A stretch of DNA of 64,000 nt from NCBI GenBank assembly GCA_963922205.1, contig CAWUHX010000530.1, positions 1 through 64,000 on the forward strand. Direction: 5' to 3'. The translations under genes and the position numbers were made by a program. The notes under the pieces are model-generated. The model saw nothing but the letters and a program-made list of their open reading frames with translations. It was not told the origin of the DNA and did not search any database. This stretch comes from Romanomermis culicivorax. Taxonomy: Eukaryota > Nematoda > Enoplea > Mermithida > Mermithidae. Shown here in pieces: positions 53,475-64,000 of the stretch. Each line of letters begins with the position of its first letter. Position 1 is the first letter of the stretch.

Positions 53475-56400
53475 AGCAACAAAATAATATGCTAATGATG
53501 GAAGGGAAAGTTTTTGCAAATAAGAGACCAAAATTCGGTATACTGTATCGTATTATCAAGTTTCTTTATTTCTAAAAGGCGCTCCCCTTTACCGAGAGGT
53601 TTCATTAGACGTTATTGAGACAGGCATATATAAACAAAAGGAAAATTAAGTCTAGTTTTTTGGGGTAGAGAAAAGGCAAGAGGTATAGTTTCCATCGAAA
53701 ACATGCGCACAACGAAAATACAGAAGCTTTTGTAATTTTCCTTTTTGCAAAAACCTAGTTGGTGGTCGGTAGCCGGGGATTTACACGGCAGTCCCAATGG
53801 TGAAAAAAGGGACAAAGATGATTGTGCATTTCGGCACCTCTAACCTTGTACATGATAAAAGAATGACCGAGAAACCAAAATAAAGCTATTTTCAATGACG
53901 TATTGCAGTTATTCTGACAGTGAATGACTTCAAAATGGCGGGATGATGGCAAAAATAATATCGGAAAAGTACATCAAAAAACTAAAAAGTAGAGAAAAAA
54001 TACGAGAAGACGAAAAATCATGGCATATTCATTGCTTTAAAATTGCCATTCTAATTCTTAAAATCCAATGTTGGAATTTAAAATTTCATTTCGCGACTCG
54101 TATGACTTATTCGTAAACGGCTATACAAACATTTCTCTCTGGAATATAAACAAAAATTAAACCACACGTGTCGCTTGCTCATTTTTGAAGAAAAGATGAT
54201 GTAAATCATCAACTGCACTTATGCTGCCCAGTTTTTTCTTGTTAATTCCTTTTTCGCAGCCAAGAGCCAGAGATCCATCAGACTTTTTGACAGCAGACTA
54301 TTCGACGACCCAGAAAAAACAAGCCACACTGTAACTGACGTCGACTACTGCGTGTATGATATACCTCAAATATATGCCTCCAAAATTGAGTAAGAGTAAA
54401 AAATTGTTTAATGCAAACAATTGTCATCAAAATCTTCCGAAATTTCATGAGTCAAATTGCGTAGTTGAAATTTCTGGATTGACGTTCCAAAGTTTTTCTC
54501 AAGATCGCTGTATCAGATGAGCTTCATTGTCCATTATGACTATCTTTCTGTGATATTCTAGTCATAGGGTAGAACATTCTATCTCCGTTTTGTTTAAGCT
54601 AATATAAATAGAAACCAAGTCAGAAATTCGACTTCTTTTGTTTTACTAGTATCATAAATTCAATTAGAATGAAATATGACTGCTTTCACCCTTTCAGCAC
54701 GAAAAATTTCGCTGATGGGTGGTCATAACATCCATGAAGTATCATTACTCTGGAAAAACAAGCAATTATCTGTCCAAACATGCTATTTCAGCAGTCATGA
54801 ATTACACAAAGGCGAAAAAGTGACGAATTTATCTTTGAGGTTGCATATCCAAATAACAGAAAAGGAATGTGGCCGAAATAGAAATTGAGGAAAAACAAAT
54901 ATATATCAGACTGAATACCAGTGTCATCTGGTGGAGATTCTGAAATAGCAAATAAAATTTATGAAAATTCAGGCCGCACTGATTCCACATCTGAACATTA
55001 AAACGAGACATAATGGCAATTTTTGGGATTGAGTTTCCAAGAGATGCCAAATATTAGATTCAAAACTACAGTATCCCGAAATCAAGACCAGGATTCCTCT
55101 TACAATCAAGTTACAAATACGACAGTTGCTGAGACGTGTCGATGATTTTTAGCAAAAGAAAAAAATTAATTTAGTCAGCAAGATACTGTCTAAACTCTTC
55201 AGCTTTGTTAAGTTTTCGATTCCTAATGTCAATCCAAGCATCTAGTTTTTTGCAGTGTTTAATTGTTCACATTTGAGATCCCGGTAACTCTGTTCAAGTC
55301 TGAAAAATTTCAAAAAGAGCTTTTTCCATTTTTTCACAAAAAACAAACGATTACGATCAGTTCTTATAGCATCGTCTTCATCGGTACAGGAAATTCATAG
55401 TACCACTCCTCTGAGAACATCCTGTCGACATTGTGGCTGGTACGCGGCAAGTAGAAATTTTTCAATTATAGAAACAACGAAATATCACGCCAATGATCGA
55501 AGAAAAAGTTTATGCAAATTTCTGACTCGTTTTCCGGCATACTGTAGTCATGAACTAGCTTTTTTATAAGACTGACCTTCTCACAGACGCATATTGTGGG
55601 TCTGTAATGATTCAGTCACTTGTTCTGATTTGGTGATCTCATTGTCTTGATTCAGTCGTTGTCTTAATTTAGACACATTTCTTAATAACAAATAATCTTC
55701 AATTTTTACAATATCCACCCATTTTTTTTGAAATTTGGCACATTCAATTAGGAAATTTCGAAGAAAAACACCGTGCGCGATGCACGTGCCTTAAGATTGT
55801 TGACTTCCAAGAATCCTGACGCATCTGGATTTTCAAAGATGATCATTCACGCGCTCATAAACCATTTGAAACCGAATAATTGTGTTTTTCACCAAAATTC
55901 TCACGGCTGAATCAGTGGTTGAAGCAATACGGTAACTTAATTGATGCTCCGGGTGAAAACGGTTGTTGAATCATTCGGTGGCTGAAACAACAGACAACCT
56001 CCATCGCCAAGGGGAGAGCTCATTACTGCTAAACCCATTATCGCGACAAATTCTTATTAGCTCATCTAAAAATTTTGGCATAACTTTTTAGGTGGAAGAA
56101 CCTAATCGAATATGAATGAATGCATGAATCTTAAGACTTCATATTTCAGCTGTTATTACCTTTTATTTTGAGAAGAGATTTGATGAAAACAGAGAGAGAG
56201 AGAGAGAGCACGACATCCCATCAAACGCACAAGAAAAGAAGATAATTCCAAAAAACCGACAACGTGACATGCCATTTTACAGTTGATAGGGAGCATACAT
56301 GCACAGCATAAAAATTCTGCTGGGGGTCAGCCCGGACAGGGGATGGAATACAAATTTTTTTTCGTTATCAAGAACGAAAAAAGGTCTTCGATAGGTCTTC

Positions 56401-56692
56401 TAACATATCCAAGCAGCATATTCTTCAACTTACATCAGATATGTGAAATTATTTGCTCAGACTGCACTTTTAAAAAGTTACAATGTTACCTTTTCAGAAT
56501 CAAGTATGCTTTGTTTAGAAAAATTGTTAAACTACAGCATCATTCCCATTTTTACGATGACTTTCTCTTCTCTCTTGCTCATTTTCCTTCGTCATCTTCT
56601 CTATCATCGCTGAGGTGGTCAAATCTGCTAGGGTCAGGAAGCATCTGCGGGGGGTCAATCAAAGTCTGCTGGGGGTCAAACGTGCATGTATG
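53475..56692. repeat. Diverged large duplication, left unit
   Basis: Matches 59043-61340 in collinear blocks: 53475-53600 with 59043-59165, 54690-55050 with 59620-60090, 55340-55560 with 60440-60660, and 56294-56692 with 60976-61340. No coding frame is conserved between the units, so this is non-coding or transposon-derived. Confidence 0.6.
56294..56692. mobile_element. 399-bp MITE with CATACATGCAC ends, copy 1
   Basis: An 11-bp perfect inverted terminus CATACATGCAC / GTGCATGTATG, with GCTGGGGGTCA motifs near both ends. It is related to the copies at 58130-58330 (inverted, partial) and 60976-61813. Confidence 0.65.
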
Positions 56693-56697
56693 ATAGG

Positions 56698-57698
56698 CAG
56701 TCAGGAAAGTGCAAAAAGACGCGGCCAAATATTTCAAAAGCGCAGTCAGGTGGTCGGAAGCGCAGCCGAAAGTTTCAAAAGCACCGCTGAAAATCTCAAA
56801 AAAGCAGTCAGATGGTCAAAAGTGCAGCCGTAATTTTCAAGATGTAAAAATAATATTAAAGGTGTGCGTCCCAGAAGATTTGCACTTTGATAGATGTGAA
56901 ATCTGACTAATGGATTATTTCTACTGGTTTGTGGCATATCATCTTTGTGTAAACTTTTGTGTGTGTTTACGATCTAAGGATTTTTTTTGAAGGAAGTTTT
57001 TGGGAAACTGGCTTGACGTCGATAAGATACAATGGAAAGGGAGAAATAAAAATTTCTCAGTGAATCACTCTGAATTCTGAAATGTCAATTTCCAATTTTG
57101 ATTTCCAACTGGGGATATTACAGTGTGTAGCTTATAGAGTGCAATTGAAAAATTGTTCGTTCCTCATTATATCACTTTACTCTTAAAGGAATCTTGCCTT
57201 CAAAGAATAGATTCAATGCATAATTTGCTCCACCAAAATTCACTTCAGAAAAGTGTATGTGCACTCTCAACTCCAAATCCTGTCCGCTGTATATGGCGCC
57301 ATCATGGGAAATATTTTCTGGTTAATTTGCATAAAATGCCCTGGTTTCTATTTTTAGACACTGTGTGTGTGGTAATGTGAAAGTTTTTTCAACAGGTCAC
57401 ACCGCGGAAATTGTTTCGAATTCAGTGTTGTACGACTGCAAACGCAAGGTGAACTAATTAATTTGTTTTTTGTGACGTTCTCATTAGTTTCATGCGTTCT
57501 AATTTGTGTTTCCTAAGATTTGGCAGCGCTTCTGAGTAACAGTTTTCTTATTGGCTGCGCTTTTCGACTCTATAACATTAGGGTATACACAGCATTAGCT
57601 GCGCTTTTGAACTCTATGGCCTACCAATTATACACTATTGGCAGCGCTTATGAAACACTTACTGCGCTTTTGAAACCTACAGTAGGCAAATCTGACTG
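56698..57698. repeat. Inverted pair of short arrays, possibly one element
   Basis: 56715-56845 holds several units of TTTCAAAAGCGCAGTC-like sequence, and 57518-57690 holds units of the complement, GCGCTTTTGAA. CAGTCAG at 56698 and CTGACTG ending at 57698 could be the element ends. No matching flanking duplication was found. Confidence 0.5.
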
Positions 57699-58129
57699 TA
57701 ATCGAGCGTATGAGATCTCGAAACTTAGATCGTCAGGTGAGTGACCCGATAAACTCTCACTTATCAGCTAAGCTGCTAAAAGTTGCGATTGCAGCCGGCT
57801 TGATTTTTCCTACAGTAAACTAGCGTTAAGTAGTTTGTCTCTCGTCGAATAGGACCGAAAAAGATTAAGTTCCCACGGAGAGATAAATCGCAAAATATCT
57901 AAAAATACAACTCGTCGGCGTACCTTTTCTAATTAAGTATTCAAAAGAATGAACTAGGAGACACTTCAAGAGCACGTGAGCACCTCCGATAGCGAATGAA
58001 GAAGCAAAGAAATGGTACAGTACACCAACTAGATGACGCGTCTAGCAGCTTTTTCGAAACAACGTTGCATATTTTCTAAGTCGTTTTTCGAAAATTCTCT
58101 ATGTAAAAAAATTTGCTTCAGTTCATTAT
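57699..58129. other. No gene seen
   Basis: Contains the diverged copy of 52130-52205 near 57880-57955 and otherwise unrecognised AT-rich DNA. Confidence 0.4.
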
Positions 58130-58330
58130 TGTATCCGTCAGAAGCATGCGTGGGAGTTTGGGGATTAGACTCTGAGCGGGTAGTTGCTGATCCTCAGTAG
58201 ATTTGAATGATGGAGGAAAGAATGAAGTAAAAATGATCGAGAATGATAGTTTGACAATGTTTTCAAATAAAGCATACTTGTTTCCAAGGAAGTAGCATTT
58301 TACCAAGTATGGGGAACTGTCAAAAACGAC
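58130..58330 (-). repeat. Inverted partial copy of the CATACATGCAC MITE
   Basis: Read on the minus strand, it matches 56490-56640 (AAGTATGCTTT and the following AAAAATTGTTAAACTA-like block) with many changes. Confidence 0.55.
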
Positions 58331-59042
58331 CTTGAACTTATTATGTTATTTCAAAAGGTTCGCATCAGCTAAAGAAACTACTTCCTTACCATACTAATGA
58401 GAAAGTACTTTCCAAATGAACGCATAATTTACAAATGAGATTTCTTGGTACAGAAATTGAAACCGTTTGTCGTTTAATCGACAAAAAATGTCTTTTTTGG
58501 CATCTCTGGAATAAAGTTAATCAATCATTTGTCAGCTAACTAATCAAGTGCAAACTCAGCAAAAAATTACAAATTCTTTATGGTTAGGTATTGTAAAGAT
58601 ATAATTTAAAATAAAACTGTTTTTTTGTGAATTCAAGAACCCAAAATCATTATGAAAGGAAAAAGAGTATTTTTTCCAAATGAGCCTCGAGGTGCAAAAG
58701 ATGTTCATGAAAATGACGAACAACTTACGTATACAAATACCTTTTTTCTCGAGTTGACCGTAGCAGTTAGACCAAGAAATCGAGAAAAAAGATTTCGGCC
58801 TATGATGCAGGTTTATTCTCTGCTCACCTATTGCTACGAATTATTTTGCTTTCCGGGGCTCATTTGAAAATCAATAGACTATGGTCAGAATGGGCTTATG
58901 TCTCTAGAGTCAAATTTTCTGCAAAAAAAACAAAATCTGGAATTTTGAAGTCCAAGTTCATATACCTGTTTTTTCTAGTTCTAATATTAAGAAAAAAATT
59001 TCTTTCAAGAAAAGGCTAGAATGCAGATACGATTTTTTTCTT
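58331..59042. other. No gene seen
   Basis: AT-rich DNA with short open frames only. Confidence 0.4.
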
Positions 59043-61340
59043 CAAGAGCATAAAGCACAAAATAATATTCTGATGACAGAAGTGAAAATTTATATAAATT
59101 GGAGACTAAACTTCGGTATACTGTAGTTGCATTATATCAATTTTTCTTCTCTAAAAGACGTATAGCTTCATGGACGATTTTTTCGAGCGGCCAAATGTTG
59201 TGATGGAATTTATCTATGCCGTAATTACATGTAGGAAATGCAACATTTATTTGTACCGAAAACACCTTTCATAACACACAGACACACCACATTTTATCTT
59301 TTATGAAGGATGGTCGCTTTAATACAGTCTTCTATTCTGACACAAAGTGCTTTCACTGGTGGTCATTTTTCATTATCATGTTTTCTTATAATATGCACTA
59401 TTTTGACCCTATCGGCTGTCCAAAAAGCTATACTTTTATAAACATATGCATACACGGAAAAACCTTTAATTGAATCATTGCCTTTTGTGGTAGCGCTCCT
59501 GATTATGGTAGCGCTCGTGCACCCTACAGTAACAACTTCATTATGACTTGAGAATTGTTCACCTCTTTTGTTATACATTAATGTCATAAATTCAAGTCTG
59601 CGAAACGACAACTGTTTTTACTTTTCGAGCACGAAAACATATCGCTGATGGTGGTCATTCCATCCAAGGAGTATCATCACTCTAGAAAAACAATTATTTG
59701 ACCACACGTACCATTTCGGCAGTCGTAAATTATACAAAGACGGAAAAGTGATGCTTGTATATATCCAATAACAGAAAAATAACGTGGCCGAAAATGAAGC
59801 TGCGAAAAACTAAATGGACATAAAACTGACAACATACTGAATGAGTAGGTCATCTGGTGGGGATTCTCAAACGTCTGCAATCATGACACATTTTCGAAGC
59901 ATACAAATACATATTAATTGGAGTTTTTCAAAAGGATTTTAGGGATCACAGGAAACCTTTTGGTAGTTGCGTCAGTCCTTAGGGAGATGCCTCCATCTCA
60001 TGACAGTATTCATTGATTCCACATCTGATCGATAAAATGGGACACAATTGGAATTTTCAGGGGTGATTCTGTAAGAGATGCAATTCTAAGCAAATCAGAA
60101 TTACTGTATCCCGGAATCACGACGAGGATCGAGATTCTTCTTTTACTCAGGTCAATATAGATGCTTTGCTGAAGCAGTATTGACAGCTATAGCATAATAA
60201 ATAGCTTTAACGCGATCAAGTTTTCGCCAATAGTCTCAAAACAATATTGGAAAATTCAGGGTCAAAATCAAATGAAAAAAAAATTTGTCATGCAGAGAGC
60301 ATAGCATTTTAATAAAGGAACGGTTGCCAAAATGAATAATGTTGAGGAATTCGGGTCGACTGAAACAAAAAATAGTTATTTCGGACGTATATATAAGATT
60401 TTATGCAAATTCCTAGCTAATCTTGTTTTTATAGTTTTTTCACAAAAACATACGATTACGATCTTTTCATATAATATTTCGTCGGCGCAAAAAATTTATA
60501 GTATCGCTCCGCTGGGAACATCCTGCCGACAATATGTCTGGCACGCGGGAACTATAGTTTTCATCGATATAAAAACAAGTAAATATTATGCAAATGATCG
60601 AAGGAAAAGTTCATGCAAATTTTCAAGTCGTACTTCGACATACTGTAGTTATTAAGTTTATTTTTATAAAACCAACTTTCTGGCAGGCGCCCACCGATCA
60701 TGCGGTTCATTATAGACGAAAGTGAGATAGCTATGCATAAAGCACAATGAAAGACTGTTTTTGGTTCATTAATAAGTCCAGAATACAGTGCCATAACAGG
60801 TGTACAATGAGTACACAAAATGTTTTGTAATTTTTCAAATGAGAAAACAAACCTAGTTGGTGGTCACCAATCTGGAGTTATCACCCCGATTGTGAAAAGA
60901 CAAAAGGCTTGTGCGGAAAGCACGTTATGTCGATGGTGAAAGAAAGATTTTCAGAAATTAACACCGATCGGTATCCATACATGCACAGCATATAAATTCT
61001 GCTGGCGGTCAGCAAGGACAGGGGGTGGAATATAAATTTTTTTCGTTCATGATTACGAAAAGAAAGGTCTTCCAACATCTAAAAATCATATTCTTGTGAA
61101 GATATGTGAAATTATTCGCTTAAACAGCTCTTTTTAAAGTTTTAATGTTACTTTTTTGGAATCAAGTAAACTTTATTTAGAAAAATTGTTAAACTACAGG
61201 ATAATTTCCATTTTTATCATGACTTTCTCTTTTCCCTTGCTCATTTTCCTTCGTCATTTTCTCAATCATTGCTGGGGGAATCAAGGGGTCAATCAAAGTC
61301 TGCTGAAGGTCAAAACCCCCAACCCCCTCCATGTGCATGG
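59043..61340. repeat. Diverged large duplication, right unit
   Basis: Collinear with 53475-56692 but shorter, with indels between blocks. The CGGYATACTGTA module occurs twice in each unit (53538 and 55547; 59115 and about 60637). Confidence 0.6.
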
Positions 61341-61813
61341 GCTTCTGCAGTTTAGGTAGTATGGAAAAAAATTTTTTTTATTTTTTCGTGTCATGCGGGT
61401 AATTCGATGATGCTGATCACGAATATGTTATCCTTTTCGGCTAAATTTTATAAGTGTGTTCCGGGCCTTCAGCTTAATTACTGTATATGAGTTGTTTGTT
61501 AATTTTGAGCATGGATTTCTGTGACTAGTGAGTAGACATTTATTTTTCCTTCAAAATTTTCCTTTGGCTCAGGCTTAGGGTACAGCAGCTGCACCGCGCG
61601 CAGCGCTGTTGAGGCTCTTTTGAGGTTGAGGCTCAAACAAAAAATTGATGAAAAAACGGACATTATAAAATCACGATATCTCGAGTAATTTCACGATTTG
61701 GGTGAAAAGAATAACATATTCGTGATCAGCAGCATCGAATTACCCTTATGACACGAAAAAATAAAAAAAAATTTCGGTACCACCTAAACTGCAGAAGTAC
61801 CCGTGCAAGTATG
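60976..61813. mobile_element. CATACATGCAC MITE, copy 2, interrupted
   Basis: The left end CATACATGCAC lies at 60976-60986. Its right end is split: GTGCA at 61333-61337, then a 465-bp element, then GTGCAAGTATG at 61803-61813. Rejoined across the insert, the right end matches the 11-bp terminus of copy 1 with one change. Confidence 0.65.
61338..61802. mobile_element. 465-bp MITE with ~100-bp inverted arms, nested
   Basis: Left arm 61338-61440 and right arm about 61698-61802 are near-perfect inverted copies (CTTCTGCAGTTTAGGT, TTTTTCGTGTCAT, GGGTAATTCGATG, CTGATCACGAATATGTTAT). It is flanked by GTGCA on both sides, a 5-bp duplication. Non-coding. Confidence 0.85.
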
Positions 61814-62183
61814 TCAGTATCGCACTCCACTAATGACAAGAAGTCAGAGGAATTCAGAATATTAAAAAGCTGAGAGCTCATCATAGCCCGACAAGTTGAT
61901 GCACCATTCTTATAACACACTTATTTCAGCTTTTTATCTCTAGTTGCAATTTCCATCTTAGTTGCAGGATAAATTAAAATGTGATTGTCCATCTGAACCC
62001 ACTTTAGGGAGCTTGAGAAAAAGCAAAAGTTTATACAAAGAAAGACAAGTGGATTGAGTTCAAATTTTTGGGAATGCGTTTCCCATCTTTCAAAAAACTA
62101 TTGAACTTTAAAACACGATTTCTGGAAGGATTCAACCTAACGGTGATGAGTAAAAAATTGACCTCACCTAAAGCGCATACTTA
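61814..62183. other. No gene seen
   Basis: Short frames only; no repeat ends recognised. Confidence 0.4.
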
Positions 62184-62353
62184 CCTTTTCCGACGGAACG
62201 GAACGGATCGTCAACAGCTTGAAACGTTCAGTCTGAAAACATACTTTCGATAGAAAAGTATAATGTAATCTTGCGGAAAACGACAGACGGCACCTCCAAC
62301 CGAACAACGTTCAGTCGATTGCACTCCGTTCCGTTCCGACCCCTCGGAAAAGG
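62184..62353. mobile_element. 170-bp palindromic MITE
   Basis: The ends are CCTTTTCCGACGGAACGGAA and, on the other strand, CCTTTTCCGAGGGGTCGGAA followed by CGGA in both. The left arm lacks four bases of the right arm. Immediately outside, AAGTGCCACTTAATAAGTGGC forms a further small hairpin. Confidence 0.65.
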
Positions 62354-62976
62354 CCCTTAAAAAGTGCCACTTAATAAGTGGCCCTTAAAACCACATATTT
62401 AGTGTAACATGTTAGGAACGAAAATGATTTTCATTTCATCTGAAAGTCAAAAGTCGCAAAGCTACAGTAAAACAAAAGTTAATGATTTTCTGCGTTTAAT
62501 AAATTTACCCAATTTTATGCAAATGAATGGACCAACATTTTCCACAGGATTTACTTGTAAAGTGCGTATTAACAATATAGTACTGATCGAAACATTAAAT
62601 TTTGAGCGCAAAAATTTTCATTTTTTCACAAAAATCACCATATCTATTGTTAAGTTCAGAAGCACCATTAATTGCATTATACAGTAGATACATTACGATG
62701 TCTTCTACCTGCTGACAAAAATTACAAAAATTCATTGCGACCTCTATTGTGGGGCGATCAAAACTTGATAAATTTCAAAAGTGAAACATCAGAACAAGTT
62801 TCGTATGCTGAATATTGAGGTAATAATCATCTTGCATAAAAAATAAGATTCGCATGAGTATGTGCAGTACCACGGAATTTTCGCATTTTTTTAGCATACA
62901 CGCTTAAAAATGTCGGAAAAGGGACCGTAAAAATGTTTGAAAATTGTTTTCTCCAAAAAATGATTCTATTTACTAC
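62354..62976. other. No gene seen
   Basis: An open frame of 92 codons at 62409-62687 has no recognisable domain or splice partner and is probably chance. Confidence 0.35.
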
Positions 62977-63226
62977 TATAGTTTGTTTTTCTTGAACTGC
63001 TTCCAAATAATGAAAGTGGAAAGCAAGTAGTATTTCGGATTTTCACGATTTTCTGATTAACAGTATGCCATATAGGAGTGGAAATTTGTTAACATACTGA
63101 CCTCACCATTATCAATTTTTGAAGTGAAAAATTTTACGATAAGAACTCATATATAAACGATTTTGGCGACAGTACTGATTTGTGTCACTTTTCTATTTGA
63201 AAGCACATTTTAAAAAACAGACTATA
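62977..63226. mobile_element. Short MITE, TATAGTCTG family, copy 3
   Basis: The left end is TATAGTTTGTTTTTCTTGAA and the right end on the other strand is TATAGTCTGTTTTTTAAAAT. Its right half matches 25715-25765 on the other strand (AGTACTGATTTGTGTCACTTTT). 250 bp, non-coding. Confidence 0.75.
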
Positions 63227-63860
63227 ATGTAATGTAAACGTATATAATGTAAAGTTCTGTAATGTAAAGTAATGTCAAGTAAAATAATGTCAAGTAAAGT
63301 AATGTCAAGTAAAGCAATGTCAAGTAAAGTAATGTCAAGTAAAGTAATGTAATGTCAAGCAATGTCAAGTAATGTAATGTAAATTAATGTAATGTAAAGT
63401 AATGTAATGTAAAGTATTGTAATGTAAAGTAATGTAATGTAAAGTAATGTAAAGTAATGTAAAGTAAAGTAATGTAATGTAAAGTATTGTAATGTAAAGT
63501 AATGTAATGTAAAGTAATGTAATGTAAAGTAGTGTAATGTAAAGTAGTGTAATGTAAAGTAGTGTAATGTAAAGTAGTGCAATGTAAAGTAATGTAAAGT
63601 AGTATTATGTAAAGTAGTGTAATGTAAAGTGAATACAATATAATGTAAAAGTAATGCAATCTAAAATAAAACAATGTAAATTAATATAATGTAAAGTATG
63701 TAAGGTAATTCAAAGTAATGTGAGGTAATGTAAAGTGATGTAATGTAATGTAGAGTGATGTAAGGTAATGTAAAGCAATGTAAGGTAATGTAAAGTGCTA
63801 TAATTTGAAGTGTAAAGTAATTACGTGTGGAGTAATGTAATGTAAAATGATGTAAAAAAT
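63227..63860 (+). repeat. Degenerate tandem array built on AATGTAAAGT / AATGTAATGT
   Basis: About 630 bp of 5-mer-derived units (GTAAT, GTAAA, GTCAA) alternating in 10- and 15-bp higher-order steps. Early units read AATGTCAAGTAAAGT and middle units AATGTAATGTAAAGT. It begins immediately at the right end of the MITE copy 3. Open frames read on the minus strand are repeat artefacts. Confidence 0.93.
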
Positions 63861-64000
63861 TGAAAATTTTCAACTTTCGTTGTGCTGTAGCTATGCGACG
63901 TCTGACTTTCAAAAGAAATAAATAGCCGACAGTCGCCGATTTTAATCCAGGAAATCGTGGATGAAATCCGGAAATAGAACACTGTTCTGTTTTTCAGGAC

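Noticed and set aside
63355-63912. Long minus-strand frames rich in LHYF/TLHY
   Set aside because: Translations of the AATGTAAAGT tandem array.

Overview
The window reads as nuclear DNA of a nematode whose species I cannot name. It is AT-rich and intron-bearing, with short nematode-type splice sites. One gene is built from ET-type cysteine modules, a family known mainly from nematodes. Most of the sequence is transposon-derived, much of it nested.

Two multi-exon host genes are supported, both on the minus strand. The first (3248-11539, four exons, 447 residues) is a predicted type I membrane protein: signal peptide, three ET/Ly6-like cysteine modules, a charged stalk, one membrane segment and a short tail. 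The second (47227-49487, four exons, about 333 residues) resembles vertebrate ZCCHC24: a Ser-rich N-terminus, a CCHC knuckle and a 3CxxC-type zinc domain. Its last exon is not family-like. All exon joins keep frame.

The centre (26716-45859) is a nested pair of young Ty3/gypsy-type LTR retrotransposons. The outer element has 896-bp LTRs that look identical, a 7-bp terminal inversion and a GAGT target duplication. Its main frame is ordered Gag (four zinc knuckles), signal peptide, Cys-rich glycoprotein-like ectodomain, membrane segment, protease, RT, RNase H, integrase. The envelope-like part thus lies between Gag and Pol instead of after integrase. One in-frame TGA interrupts it after the RT catalytic motif. 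The inner element (34260-44103; 411-bp LTRs, CATT duplication) sits exactly between two codons of the outer integrase. It has a gag-pol frame with a D-N-G protease motif, one in-frame TGA in integrase, and a third 801-codon frame that is not envelope-like but resembles a catalytically degenerate DEDD 3'-5' exonuclease fold with a Q/N/H/R-rich tail.

The flanks hold DNA transposons and derivatives. These are a Mutator-like element with 9-bp duplication (6675-8298), hAT-like elements (8359-8962, 13769-14554, 19031-21438, 21598-22654), a Harbinger-like element with a Myb-like relic (20225-21089) and a deleted Tigger/pogo element (21719-22594). There are also three copies of a 224-250 bp MITE, a foldback element with inverted minisatellites (50189-51807), MITE-in-MITE nesting at 60976-61813 and a broken LINE (23160-24600). 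The stretch 53.5-61.3 kb contains a diverged collinear duplication, and 63227-63860 is a degenerate tandem array. Introns of the first gene host two of these elements.
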